Assembly (NCBI GenBank): GCA_905220665.1
Contig: CAJNAR010000160.1
Location: 599,099 to 663,098 of the forward strand
DNA: 64,000 nt
From: Albugo candida
Taxonomy: Eukaryota > Oomycota > Peronosporomycetes > Albuginales > Albuginaceae
Direction of reading: 5' to 3'
Shown piece by piece: positions 47,816-60,239 of this stretch. Numbering within the stretch: position 1 is the first letter of the stretch; each line of letters opens with the position of its first letter. The notes below the pieces were generated by a model. The model was not told where the DNA came from. It searched no databases and was given only the letters and a program-made list of their open reading frames with translations. A program made the translations under genes and the position numbers.

Positions 47816-48574
47816 TTGCCAATTACGATGGAGATTTGTTTTTACTTTGTGTCGAAAATCAGCTAGTGTATAGAGAAACCTATCAAGTTCAACATATTGA
47901 AGGTCCGATGGATACGACTGACAAAAATGAGACCAAGTAAAAGAAAGGACGAATCGAAATGATATCGTCTATCATTTTCCCCACGCTCTATAAAAACTAC
48001 GCATACGCTCGTGTGAAGAATCGAAGCGTATTGATCAATCACCTTCATTCTAGCTCACGGTTCTTCCTACCAGCAAAATTGTAGCATTAAAAAACGAGAG
48101 GGCTGAGGCGTTTTATATAGACATCTCAATTACCATCCAGACATCACTCTTAATATTATCACCACTTGCGTAAAGCTCTTCGGTGGTATCGGGTAGAAGC
48201 ATCGAGCCCGTACCGGGTTGTTGATACGAACGGTTTAAAGTCGCATATTTGACAACGGACGAATAACGGTGACTCGTGCTATCTGTGGTCAGAATTGTGT
48301 TTGGTGTGTTGGCAACCAAGGTCTGCACGAGTGTTAACACCAGAGAAGAATGGGGAATAATTGTACTAAATGTACCTAGAAGGATTTCCTGATTACGACC
48401 CTTCGCAGTATATCAGTTTCCTCCTGTGACTCCCTCGAAGTTGATTTGGTTCCTTCTTGCCAATCTTCACGGTCGCTAGAGTCACTGTCTCTTCACGGCG
48501 GTGATTACTGTGCACTCGATGGACATGATCTTCCAATACTCCTTCCCGGCGCCTAGATGAACATCACTTCAGCC
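47816..48574. other. No recognised gene between converging copia remnants
   Basis: This could hold the remains of one or two LTRs, since both neighbours end here with their RNase H parts. I found no repeated pair to prove it. Confidence 0.45.
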
Positions 48575-49290
48575 CTATGAGTAAACAAATTCTTGAATCC
48601 TTGAAGCTGGTAGCACCTTCGTCAATAACTCGGCGACCATCGTCTTCGTACATACATAAGCTGCCTTGATCGTCTCCTTCTTGGCGTAATCAAGTAAGAA
48701 TTTAAGCTTCGCATTCACATGCTTCGTGTTGGCTGAGCTAGCTTCGATTTCGATTTGCTTCACTGCAGCTTCCATTGTCAATCTTGAGTACCACAGGTGT
48801 CTTCACTCGTTTCCCGAGCTCTTCGTTAAACTCCTTCAATCCTAGTACTTCACGTCCTCCGACGGCCACAGAGACTAAATCCACTTCCGCTGTCGACTGA
48901 GCCACAGCAGCTTGCTTCCTGCAGTTCCATCCTATAGTGATTTCATTAACAGCTTGCACACCTGAATTCAAAGACTTTCAATCTTCATTTTCAGACGCGG
49001 AGTCCGCATCACTGAAGCCGACAATCATGATGGGCGACTGGGGCTCGCCGTATTCATGCAAATGCAGCTTTAAACCTTTCGCTCCCTTCAAGTACCTTGC
49101 AATCTTTTTTGCAAGCTTATAATCCTGCAGTGCTTGTGTGCGACTTTGTCTACTCGCTCTGTGCACCGCGAACGAAACGTCTGGACGCGTGTAGCGCGAT
49201 AATCATAGCAAGCTTCCAACGAGTATTGTTACCCATGGCGTCAGCGATACCTATCAATCAACAAACCTCTTGCTCCCTCTATTTCAAGGA
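48575..49290 (-). pseudogene. Ty1/copia remnant 2: RNase H end of polyprotein
   Basis: Three overlapping minus-strand frames rebuild the last third of a copia polyprotein. The first is DYKLAKKIARYLKGAKGLKL with MIVGFSDADSASENED (49166-48978; the SDAD acidic residues of RNase H are kept). Then come QAAVAQSTAEVDLVSVAVGG and VVLKIDN (48971-48738), and TKHVNAKLKFLLDYAKKETI with MVAELLTKVLPASRIQEF (48781-48575), the usual polyprotein C-terminus. Upstream, near 49260-49170, NTRWKLAMIIAL probably continues it. Its sequence differs from remnant 1, so the two are different insertions facing each other. Confidence 0.85.
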
Positions 49291-49299
49291 TCTTACATA

Positions 49300-50800
49300 A
49301 TTACATCCCACTAAAACTGACAGAATGACTGAGAGAGCAAAATCACAAACACAATCTGTCATCTCGCCTGACGGGAATCTTGCAAGCAGACACATAACGG
49401 CCAGACGATCCCATCACCTATATCGAGTTCTCAGTGCATCGTTCGAACTTGTGGTACAACTCTGGAATGTAAAATTCGTTTACTCATGTCAGGCACGTTT
49501 CCGACATAAAGCAGTCATTAGAAATGCTCAAGCACGTTAATAATACGTGTATTTAAAGATAGCATTACATTCTCTTCTCTTGTACTATCTACCGCCTTCT
49601 GACTCCCCAATTTTCTCGTTTGAACGGCATTTTTTTGCTAGTTAGTGACCGGAACACTCGTGCGAGTACATTTGTAAATATCCGCAATCAATGTCACTGC
49701 TCTACCGTTAAAACTCAACTTCTATTATAGCTTGCAACGTATCGCCCCGTATTCTGCTCAAGAAAGGCTTCCCTACTTAATGCAATGAAATGCGAATCCT
49801 CATCGTGCATCTCCTTTATATTGTACGTGCCTCTTAGACATTGTATTGCTCATGTAGATTTCCGACAGAAGCTTCACTCCAAAAAGCATTTTTTTGTCCT
49901 CATCCGATGAAATTGAAAGTATTCGTTTTGGTTTTGAATCAATGGGCGTATAATATGACGGTGAACGCGAGAATGAGGGAGGCTAAGAGCCACTAAAAGC
50001 TTCAGGGATGGCTAATAAATTATCTGATGAAACGAATGAGTCTTCTGATTTTCCCAGCCATTTTAACATGCACTTATTCAACAGAAGATTACATGTACCC
50101 ACTCATGTGCGCCGACCTTGTGAAGATCGAATATTTATAGCATAGCAAACTTTCGTTTGATATAAAATGATTCAGGTAAATAAGACAACCTTGGCGGTGC
50201 ATTTACATCCACTTTGCCACATAATTATGCCCCCGTTACATCATCTAATCTCTAGACTCGGTGTTTGTCGAAATCGCATACAGACATTCCAGACACTCTA
50301 ATCTTTAGCATCAATCAATTGTCACCGCCGGACTAGTTTATGGGCAACTTCTCCAGAGAGTGACCGCCAGTCATTGGCACGCTTCACAACTTTATAGTCA
50401 TTGAGAAGGCTATCGTCCGCCTTCCCTTACTCTGTTTTATCTTTAGCTTTTATTATCAATATTCGAGTACATTACGGCCAGAGCAGCACTTTGGTCACCG
50501 ATGTGAATACTTATCTGATCCTAAAGACTGAAATCTAATTATACTTAAATTCAATTCGGTTTAGAACATACCAGGACCTATAGGAATACGCATAATTGAC
50601 CCGATCAGAGCACTTGCCAACCCATATTTATCAGGCCGCGTGGTGGCAGATGCTCATATATCTCCTACGATAGCAATAATGAACGGGAACAAGAAGCAGC
50701 CTTGATATTTGATTACATGTTACGACTGCTGACTTGTAACTCCCAATTCGTATCGGTTTGGGAGCAGGAATTACACCTTCTTGCTTCTAATTCATACCGG
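49300..50800. other. No recognised gene
   Basis: No frame of note. It includes the 3' flank of the unknown gene at 50804-52711. Confidence 0.5.
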
Positions 50801-50803
50801 TTG

Positions 50804-52711
50804 CTACTTCAAGTTTCTCCTCTTGATTGGCGCTGTGGACCCACTCGGGCCCCCATCTTCATCTCCACCAGATGTTGTTGATAGCTTCATTTTTCTTTTA
50901 CGTGAGAGAAATACTTCATCCACAAAGGCGGCAGATTTCGACTGCATCCAGTCAACATTGTAACGCAGCCTTTTCCGTATGTCGAGACCCTGGCATTTAT
51001 CAGTACCAAATGTGTGTTCGGGTTCATGTAGCATCCACAGGTACTTTTTTACTAGAGAAAACATCAATACGTCGTATTTTAGCGCTAGAGATCTCAAACA
51101 CTCATAGGCACCGTCTTCCTGGAAATGAACCCTCATAATGTTTAGTTTCAAGTCATATGTAGCTCCAAATAATTGAATACTGGATGGAAGCTGGGTCACT
51201 GAATCATGTATCCATGCACTGGAAGAGACCAAACCTATGTGTGATGAATTGCTTACTGTATCAGTTCGTGCCGAAAAATCGCGGTTTTGTTGATACACTG
51301 TAGCTTGCTCAAATGGAGTAAACTCGTACTCACACATGAAGTTAGGAACAAATACGAACTGAAGACATAGCCTGGGCCTCTGAGAATTAACCAGGTTGAT
51401 GCAGGAAGCTAGTTTCCTTTTATCAAAGTTTCTCCTCAACCAGGACAAAAGAGTTTCTTCTGAAAGATAAGCATTGGTCTTTGATGATGCCTGCAAACTA
51501 GTAATGCAATCATTACATGGTTTTTTCTTTCGGAAGTTTGACCAGACGCACTCACTGGAATACTTGATGGCGACATTTTTTTTTGGCTTCTTTTGCTCTT
51601 CTTCATTCATCGAAATAGACATACGGTCATTTATCAGTAATGTGTCGAACTGTAGCGCATTCCGTTCATTGCAAACTTCGTGAGGCCTATTTACAACCTC
51701 GTCTTTCTTGCCGCATGGGCAATTTGTCCAGAACGTAGTTGTAATAGTATGCTGAGTTAGAACATGCATGTACTGCGTTTTCGTGTGCTGATCATCGCTT
51801 TTATGTTGCAGCAATACAGCAACTCCATCCGCATTTTTTGCCAAGCACTTCATACACTTAATGACACGAGAAAGTGCCAAGATTTTTGCTGTGATACAGA
51901 AGCGAGCTGGAGTGTTCCACTCGAGCTGTTTTTGGATTTCTATCAAATGAGGTTGCGGACTGCCCAGATCGGATTCAATAGACAGCTGACTTGTCTGCTT
52001 GTACGGAGTGCCTTGCAATGGCCCATTAAGAATCAAAGGAGCACAAAATCTACCTGGTATTTGCGCAGTAGTTCCAATACAAGCCTTCGAAACAGTACAT
52101 CGATGAACAATGTATTGAAAACTTTGTGATGTGGACATTACGTAAATTGTATGCAATTCATGGAGACTCAGTGCTGCTATTCGAAAATCCCCCAAATATG
52201 CTGAATCGCTAGACTCTCTTAAGCAGTTTCTACATCTTGCGCTTGAAACTGCTCGGATAATGCAAAATATACTAGCGGACGGATCTGCGACATCCGGTAG
52301 CAAGTGATTTTCCATGGTAGTTGGTTGTGGAAGCGAGCCAGAACGACTTCCAACATTTATTTGGCCGCAGGATGTTTCTTTAGCACAATATTGCTGCAAC
52401 AGCACAAAACCAAAATCTGAGGCTGTGACTTCAAAATCTTCTTGATGTAGTTCCCCTTTTTCATCAGTAATTTTTTTTCGAGAAATGTGTTTTGCACGAA
52501 TGGCACCCGCAATTGATAGCAAACAATTTTGACATTTAATCAAGTCTGTTTTGGTGAGCCGAATAAATGTGCTGACGGTGTCTGTTCTTAGGTAAGATGG
52601 TACTAAGTTGGACCTACTACCAAAGAAATGGGGCAGAAGCGCGATCAGAAAATGTACTGTTCGCATCACGTGGATCACTCTCAACAGTGAGCTACACTGA
52701 TCAGCACTCAT
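50804..52711 (-). CDS. Uncharacterised 635-residue Cys-rich protein
   Basis: This is the only long uninterrupted frame in the window that shows no transposon motif. I do not recognise the family. Visible features are five short Cys pairs: IKCQNCL (about residue 58), ARCRNCL (158), IKCMKCL (290), NCPCGKK (335) and PCNDC (404). They could be zinc ligands of one or more ribbon-like folds. The C-terminus (about 600-635) has SRKRKMK, an acidic-Gly stretch and IKRRNLK, a possible bipartite nuclear signal. The N-terminus is hydrophobic in places (residues 12-33) but is not a clean signal peptide. A nuclear nucleic-acid-binding role is only a guess. Start: the first ATG of the frame. It lies between transposon remnants without an intact neighbour. 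An intronless gene or an unknown transposon ORF are both possible. Confidence 0.75.
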   Translation of the reverse strand: MSADQCSSLLRVIHVMRTVHFLIALLPHFFGSRSNLVPSYLRTDTVSTFIRLTKTDLIKCQNCLLSIAGAIRAKHISRKKITDEKGELHQEDFEVTASDFGFVLLQQYCAKETSCGQINVGSRSGSLPQPTTMENHLLPDVADPSASIFCIIRAVSSARCRNCLRESSDSAYLGDFRIAALSLHELHTIYVMSTSQSFQYIVHRCTVSKACIGTTAQIPGRFCAPLILNGPLQGTPYKQTSQLSIESDLGSPQPHLIEIQKQLEWNTPARFCITAKILALSRVIKCMKCLAKNADGVAVLLQHKSDDQHTKTQYMHVLTQHTITTTFWTNCPCGKKDEVVNRPHEVCNERNALQFDTLLINDRMSISMNEEEQKKPKKNVAIKYSSECVWSNFRKKKPCNDCITSLQASSKTNAYLSEETLLSWLRRNFDKRKLASCINLVNSQRPRLCLQFVFVPNFMCEYEFTPFEQATVYQQNRDFSARTDTVSNSSHIGLVSSSAWIHDSVTQLPSSIQLFGATYDLKLNIMRVHFQEDGAYECLRSLALKYDVLMFSLVKKYLWMLHEPEHTFGTDKCQGLDIRKRLRYNVDWMQSKSAAFVDEVFLSRKRKMKLSTTSGGDEDGGPSGSTAPIKRRNLK

Positions 52712-53790
52712 TATTAAGTTTAGAAGGGTAGTACCGTCGTTATTAAAAAGGGAAAAATTTATTAGTGTTCCATCTATTAAAGTATTAGCATTGATGAAGA
52801 TCTTTTCAGTGTGGTAAAGTTTTATATCTTAGGTGTCTCCATATGACATTTCTGAATCAGTATGGATCTATTTAAAGGTCTTGCCTGTTCTTAGATATTG
52901 AGGAATGCAAATACAATCTTAAATGGTCTCTAGTAGCGCGCTATCGACAAGCAAGCGGATCCGCAAAAGCCGTGTTCTTCCTTTTTCCATCTTCCTCAGC
53001 GCAGATTTGACATGCATCATTTAGCAAAATTATCTTAATTATTTCCATTCACCAAATGCTTCTGACCAAAATACAAAACATCCGTCATTAATTATTTCGA
53101 TAATATATTTAGGTTCGCGACCTAGAAAAGACCTCAAAACACGTTTAAATATTTTGATTATCCCATTCTGCTACTTTTTTCAATCAACTTCAGTTTTTTG
53201 CTCCTTGATTAGAATTTCATAATATGAGTCACCCATATAATCAGTTGCATACCATTCTCCTCTTTCTAAATTCGCTCTTGACGTGGATCTATATCCTCAC
53301 GCAAGCTAGTATGGATCATTTCTAGAAAAGCGCATTCGTGTCCACGGGAATATGCATACTGCGACTGTAGTATACAGGGGAGTGTATCATTTTAATCAGG
53401 CGATGTAGTGACTCGCAAAAGTAGGACTATTTCATCTGTACCAATGATACACTTGATTGAAGTCTTGACTGCTGCACATACTCGCTTGACGAACGCATAT
53501 CATACGTCATGAATAAATGATTGTTCAACCGATACGACAAGTTATTCTAGTGTGGAAAATAGAGAACAATTGAGAAAGAGGGTCCAATTTCGACTCCAAT
53601 GCGTATTTTTGTCGATCGTCTAACGTTTTAATATGTCAGTATGTCAGACGCCTCTGCTAGAAGCTGGGTTGAGCAAACGAGGTATTCAAAACGCTACTTG
53701 AATTCATTTTTTTAAATACGCCGGTGTATAGCCAAAATGACATGCACCGGTCAAGACGGAGAATGTGTGCTTCTCTTTTGACAGCTGCTC
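52712..53790. other. 5' flank of the unknown gene; nothing recognised
   Basis: AT-rich sequence with many stops on both strands. No TATA-like or initiator element can be singled out with confidence. Confidence 0.45.
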
Positions 53791-53799
53791 TTGAACATG

Positions 53800-55970
53800 T
53801 TCAAACCGGCTGCAATACACATCCTATTTTCTGATGTTAACATAATCGTCGATAGATTTCGATGCTCCGATTGAAGAAACTCGGCACGATTCAGGTTGTT
53901 TAGCTTAGTTGGAACGTCTTTGACTGCTGGTTGTGGTAGACGCTTGTAAAGCAAACATACTTCTTGTAAAAGTTTTACAGGATCATTACCGCGCAAGAGT
54001 CGTCTGGACTACATATAGATGCCACAAGAGCTATTCAAGTTGTAACAAATACTTGAAGTTGTCTACCTCGAAATGCAGGAGGTCATCTGGCATAAATGAA
54101 AATTTGCAAATTTAACTCATAAACCGAAGCGGGGACATTGTAAATATCCATAAAGACCGTTTGAACAGCTTCCGTTTTCGGGCAAATAAAATATGAAGCG
54201 AGTTTGGTGTTGAACAATTACAGACAGCTTCTACTCCCGGAAGAATTGTGAGGAAGTTGACCAGCAAAAGTCAAGAAACAGTTACAAGCAGTTGCGAAAA
54301 ATATTTTATAAGATAGCCGACATGATCATGAGTCTACTCAGCGTGTTTCACACCGCACTAGGGCAAAATCGCATTCCCAAGACAGCAATTTAGTCACGGC
54401 ATTTTTCAAATCTAGTCTCAAGCAAATTCAAGATTTGGTCGATAAGAATGCAAGATATCGTATGAAGCATATGTATAAACCCCTAAAGATTCTTTAATCC
54501 TTTAAATGGTCATTGTCCAAAAAATGTGGCTCCTTCAATTCTATGAAACTGTTCTAAAAGATAAAGATTGCTGGGTTGCGTATTGGGCTCTCTTATTACT
54601 TCAAAGACTGACTAAACTGTTACATATGATATTATAAAATGCTATTGGGTTGCATTCAAGTTCCCCTGAGTAAGTCTGAAAAGCAAGACCCTCTCTAAAT
54701 GCACGCAAGTACGAACGAGATGGTAGAAAATATCAAGCACAAGCGAAGCAGTTTATTCGAGGCAAAAATGGACTGACGGCTACATTTTGCTAGCTTACCA
54801 CGACTTAATAAAAGATCTCATTCGAATATGAAGTGGAAAGAGGAATCTTATTACGAAGACTACATTATCGGCAATCACCTTGTTATACAAGACCGATCTG
54901 AAGTTTTTTGACGATGCGAAAGTACTTTCAAAAGTATTGATGTGCATCGATCATAACAGTTGCTGCCTAAATTCGAACTATCAAGAACAAAGCCCCTTTT
55001 GAGAGCACGGTCAATTTTCACCGCATCAGACATCTCTCCAGATTACAAGACGCTGTCACTCTCCTGGCGAAGAAGTGTATTTTAAGTCTCTTGGCTTTGA
55101 GAAGCTTATGATCGAGGCAACAGGACGTGCATACTCGTGCATTGGGAAAAGAAGCGCTTGACTGAATTTGTCGACCGAGTTCGTCTTTTGTACACAAATA
55201 CTAAGGTGCAGTTGACGGTCAGCGACAACATCCTACCGTTCATTCATCAAAGCGTGCATTTAAACCAAGCGATCTTCTCTCAGCATGGATTTATCTGGTG
55301 ACAATCAAGACCTGAGGAAAATACGAAGTCAATATTTATAAGATGATAATTGAGTCAATACCACTGCTGTCACAACTGATTCTTTCTTTGGGATAATGAA
55401 CGCGAATTAAAATTTGCCAAAGCTTACACTCACACGAGTCTATTGCGATAGCCTGTGCAGCTTCAAGCAGAAAAAACCATCCTTGAACTTGTTGAGTCGG
55501 AGCATGCCGTGCCCTCGCAGAAACATACTAAGACATGACATTTCGATCATTTTGTTTAATCTAACCATCGACTCACTGGATAGGTGTATCATTGCTTGAA
55601 AAGAGTTTGATGATTGGTTGACATTTGGCTTTGACGTTCACGTACTGCCCGTGGCTCACTAGTTGCTGCACAGAAGATGCTTTTGTCGAATCTGCGCGCG
55701 AAGAAACCAACAAAGACTAGTCCAAACTATCAATAGATACTTATTGATCTCGTGATTGATCGTAACCAGGACAATGCTTGCAAGAACGTTCATACGATGG
55801 GTCGAGACTCTTCATATCTTTCTAGACATGATGGTGGAGGAGAAATTTTTTTCGGGGGAACTATCGAAGGTTCAACGCATCGAATTACTCTGCCAGTTCA
55901 CAACCGACGCACCAGCGAATATCACTGATAATTCTATAGCTTCTTCGAGAAAATAATAACAACTCAATCG
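53800..55970 (+). pseudogene. LINE-C, heavily decayed copy of the LINE-A family
   Basis: It aligns with LINE-A from about 8400 to 10680. Landmarks are TTTTACAGGATCATTACCGCGCAAGAG at 53970 (compare 8560), a decayed endonuclease-to-RT linker, GAAAGTACTTTCAAAAGTATTG near 54919, TTTGAGAAGCTTATGATCGAG near 55098 and ACTAAGGTGCAGTTGA near 55200. Substitutions and indels occur every few bases, so no frame above about 60 codons survives. It is much older than LINE-A or LINE-B. The 5' limit is uncertain, and the 3' end stops before the zinc-finger part of ORF2. Confidence 0.85.
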
Positions 55971-56289
55971 ATCTTTGTTTTGGCTGATGCGACTTTACGG
56001 ACATGTTGACCAGTGGGCTACATTGTCATGAAAAGTGGTACGATTAGAGAGTGGGTCTTCCGTGTGAAATAAAGCATCAAAGTGCTATATGATATGATAT
56101 AGAGCATTCGAATTTGTGATTGTATTGTTTTTAACGCATTAGTACTGCAGATATCATACGACGTAGTTCCACTGCAGCATATTACTCCCCTCACAATTCT
56201 ACAAAGACGAAGCTATCATTAGATTTGGTAAGGCTAAGGAAAAGTTATTTGATGGGATTTATAGCGCATTTACTCTGTAGGGCACGACG

Positions 56290-56425
56290 GCATGGGAAAA
56301 ACGATATATGTTTACGCAAGCGATGACGTCATGTAGAAATCGGGAAAAGAATCCAGTGAAGGAGTCAGTAGGCTTAGATTAGCACATGGTTGTGAACTAA
56401 GGACCTAATTGAACTTTTAGTTTTA
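56290..56425 (+). repeat. Decayed LTR of the gypsy family, reversed
   Basis: On the plus strand it shows, in order, GATGACGTCAT (56322), TAGGCTTAG (56369), a GCACA-like step and GTGAACTAAGGACCTA (56392). These match the reverse complement of the gypsy LTR (GATGACGTCAT, TAGGCTTAG, AGCACAGGG, GCGAACTAAGGACCTA) at similar spacing. No internal gypsy sequence flanks it, so it looks like an old solo LTR between LINE-C and LINE-D. Confidence 0.6.
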
Positions 56426-56439
56426 CCAGCTCCGACACT

Positions 56440-57645
56440 ACATACTCGATTGCTGTATTATATCCACTCGACTATTGTCTCATCGGTTGGATCAAACCAA
56501 ATACAAGGGGTTGATCGATTATGCCTGAATACAAAGCAAGGAAAAAGCACTATCGTCCTCTAATTTTCTCTATCATCTCTCCATACATAGTCTGGAAGCA
56601 ACACATTCATCGATATTCAAACATGGGTCATCTGGCTTAGGATGTTGCCAACTCGTTCTCGGTAGGTTCTTCAAGGATAGTCAGTCCAACAATTTATTAT
56701 ACATTAAGGCTACGTATGTAGATGTGTATGGGTTCGGTATGTTGTTCTCGAATGCGACCAAACGGGTAATACATGACTAGAATTATCTCGAAGTTTGCCC
56801 TTTTTTCTCAATTCTACGTAAAACAAATGTTATATGCAATATTTCGTCGATCATACGATCGGAATTGAAGTATTCCCAAAAAATTTATCATTGCTAGCGG
56901 CGATGCTACCTTTTATCTGGTTTGATTTCTGTAAGAGTGGCGGGGCAACTCGCAAGGGGAGGATTCTTCGGTTTTTTTTCAGGACTCCTTTTACAGAATA
57001 TGATACCCAAGCAACTATATGAGGGGTAGATTTGGGATTTCGATTTACTTCCCTATACTATGCTGCTCACCTCTACGACCTGCTACCCTAGACAGCACTG
57101 TCGTTTTGGCCTACATCCAATTCTACAAGATAAACAAGAGCCTCTTATTGACTCGGATTAGGTAGCCAGAATAGAGCAATGCCATCAGCTTGGGCCCTGG
57201 AAAATGTCACATAACGAAACTGGAGACTTGATTGTTCAGACGATGACCAAAAACGTGACTAAAATACCTGTCTGGCGAAATTCCTCTATTCACCAACGCA
57301 GTTAATCTTCCTATAGCTGAAAGCTTTGCGTTTACCACTGACGGCGAACAAAACATGGGGTGCATTCTACATTTACGTTACTCACGCTGTGCAATGCTTG
57401 CGATAAGCCCGTTATATTAACCCGTAAACTGAGAAAGAAGAGATCATCTAGGTTAACAAACGTAGGAAAATAAATTGCATCGAACGTTATACGGGTTAAA
57501 AAGAGTGGCCGTGAAGCTGAGAAACAGCGGATATTGGGGTAAAAAATGCTGAAATATAGATCGGCCGAGATCATAAAATTTGAACGCAGCGAATTGGTAG
57601 AAATGTATGAAGTCTTTTAAGTATTGTATGAGTTTGCTTCCGTCT
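56440..57645. other. Unrecognised stretch between LINE copies
   Basis: It contains short frames such as 56834-57022 (+) without recognisable domains. It may be another decayed element. Confidence 0.45.
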
Positions 57646-57649
57646 TTTT

Positions 57650-60230
57650 TCACAACGTCACTCGGAAATCACATCATTGTACAAAAAAGGATCAAGAGGT
57701 GATACCGTTAAGTATCGACCGATCACACTACTTTGCGTCGATGTGAAAGTCCTTTAATAAGCACGGACGCATCCATTGCAACGGTTTTGCCAATATTGGC
57801 CAATCAAGATCAAAAAGCATTACTGCGATAGCGATCGACGCATCATCTCTTCCGACATCTCTCCGACATACTGACTTGGTAGCTCATCCTAGTGAGGAAG
57901 CATATGCGCCTTTTCTCTACTTTAGGAAAGCTTATTATTGAGTCAATTGGATGTACATGTTTCGCGATTGGAAAAAATGGGCCTTAGAAAAAGTTTCTTC
58001 GACTAGGTTCGTCTTCTATATAGCAACAAGAAGGCGCACTTGATGATCAATGGCAATATCACACCGTCTATTATAAGAGAAAGTAGAGTAAAACAAGGCG
58101 ACCCTATCTCAGCATTACTCTTTCTGATGATTAGAGAACCCTTTGGAGAATCTACCTCGTCAACATAAAGAATATTGCATTTGGATGAATGAAACGCCTG
58201 TCTCTACCGAATTTTTGTTTTCGGACTATTCGACATTGCTTTCGGAGACACCAAATGGTCTTTCACGCAACTCGAACTCGTTCAAGTCTATTGCAACGGA
58301 TCTGGTGCGAAATCCAAGTTGAGTAAATCATTGTTACTCCTTACTCTTGTTGACTAGGACCATACCGTGTTCACGTATTCCCAATTTAAACATAATTGAT
58401 CAGGAGAATTCGTTCAAGTATTTGGGTATTCTGTTCGGCCAGAAACCAACTCATTCGATGGTTATTGCAACTTTCGATAAGGCTTTTTGCGATGGCTTAT
58501 GTGTATGGTTTCGACGTGAACGAACTATCCGTGGTCGCCTACTGGTTGCGCAGACGAGGACTTTATCACGTCAATGGCATTACACGATGCACGTGGACAT
58601 ACAAGAAAAGACTATTCGACAGTGGCAGTCAATAATCAGTCGATTTGTGCTTGGTCGGAAACACGATACGATCTAATACACTATCAGCTAATCCGTCAAG
58701 CATGTTCAAATTTATAAAACAAGATGGTGGACTACAAGTCCATTTTTTGATGACACGACCGAAACTACAATGCATTCCATTCTCTTAGCAAATCGCATCC
58801 GATGTGTCGATAATCATTTCTGAGAATTGGACAACTGCTTCGACGGAATTATTATAGCTTTTCCAACCTTCCTTTCGCTCACACAATCCGATGGTCATAT
58901 TCAGCATATCGACATGGGAAAACTGTTGAATGTGACAGCACCCCTTTTGGCTCGAAATGTGCATTTAATATGTGACATCAGATGGATTAAAATATTAGAA
59001 TTACAGATTTGACAGTTCTCCAACGCAGTCAGTACTTCATGGAACAGCCGATACAATTTCACCGTGACCAGACATTTCATTATCAAGCTGCTATTCGTAA
59101 TCCGAGTACGCAAAACGCTTGGTTCAGTCTTGGCACGGTGGACGAACAACATCGGACGTTTCTGAAATCCTTTGCTAATGTTTTTAAAATTCGAAGTCTC
59201 CAAGCCTTTATTCGAGAAGGTGATACATGACCAGCGAAGGAAGATTTGTTCGAAATATATAATACAACGACGAGGACCTGAACACGTCGGATAGGGCTGA
59301 AAGAAAGTCAATGAGTCAAAATTCCAATAAAGTTACTCAGATACTCCAGCGTATCTACGGAACGTTTGAATTCATCACTTGGATCGAATCAAATAAAGGT
59401 GGCAGATCGTTTAATGTGGGAGCGCAAAAAAAAGTGCGGAAACATTATCTTCCATCAATACACGCTCTCAACTCTCACGAATTGTATGGAAATCTCTGAA
59501 CCAACCAAGAGTCATCTGATGTTGACATATTGGTCATTACGGAAGATATCTAGCGCACTGGATTCGGAACGAGTAAGAACATTCAACCCGATATTATATT
59601 GTGCACGAAGACTTTTTTTTGGCATAGTGGAATCTGATAAATGTCTCTTTCTAGAGTAAGATCACACAGCACAATTATGGAGAGACTTACACCCTAGTTG
59701 GGATCAGCTTTCCTTCTCTCGACCATATTGCATGTGCAATTGTGCCAACAGTGCGGTAAGATTGGAAAGAATATCAGCAAATTATATCCGAATTATGGCT
59801 TGAATTGCAAGCAGTGACGCTGGATTCTGTGTGGACCGATCGTAATCGTCGTTTGTTACATCGTCGATCAGCAACTCCGATACTTCCAGAGCTTTCCGCG
59901 GTCTACACCACGCTTGCTGCGCACGTTCGGTACTTTCGAAGACAGTGTTACGAAAGGCGAGCGCATTCTGCTTGCTAAAGCATTGAATAAACTCGCAACG
60001 CAAAGATCATTTGGTGGTCTTCTCAGGAATCGAAGATCATTGCTGCGGGCAAGGCACAGGAAGATTGCATTTCAAGTGCGAGTCCGATCCTAGTCCTAGC
60101 TGTAGGGCACCGTTCAGCCTAGTGTGCCGTACGAAACCTTATATAGCACGATTATTTTGGACAGTTGCAGGTTTTGCATCATTTTCACGCTAGACACAGT
60201 CTTTAAATTTTTCGGGTTGAGGCTAGCGCA
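57650..60230 (+). pseudogene. LINE-D, decayed copy of the LINE-A family
   Basis: It aligns with LINE-A from about 9527 to 12230, starting in the reverse transcriptase at CACTCGGAAATCACATCATTGT. Readable parts are the YRPI-type block near 57710, KQGDP near 58095, a damaged FADD block near 58225 (FSDYS-like), then IPNLNIIDQENSFKYLGILF and FGQKPTHSMVI (58347-58676), the C-terminal zinc-finger area near 59640, and RYFRRQCYER near 59930. Frames are short. It overlaps the same ORF2 part as LINE-C, so it is a separate 5'-truncated insertion. Confidence 0.85.
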
Positions 60231-60239
60231 TTACAGAAT

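Noticed and set aside
48113..48340. 75-codon minus-strand frame between the copia remnants
   Set aside because: It has no motif, repeat or match to either neighbour. It is not supportable as a gene.
50827..51138. Plus-strand 103-codon frame opposite the 635-codon gene
   Set aside because: It is antisense to the long intact frame and has no recognisable domain.
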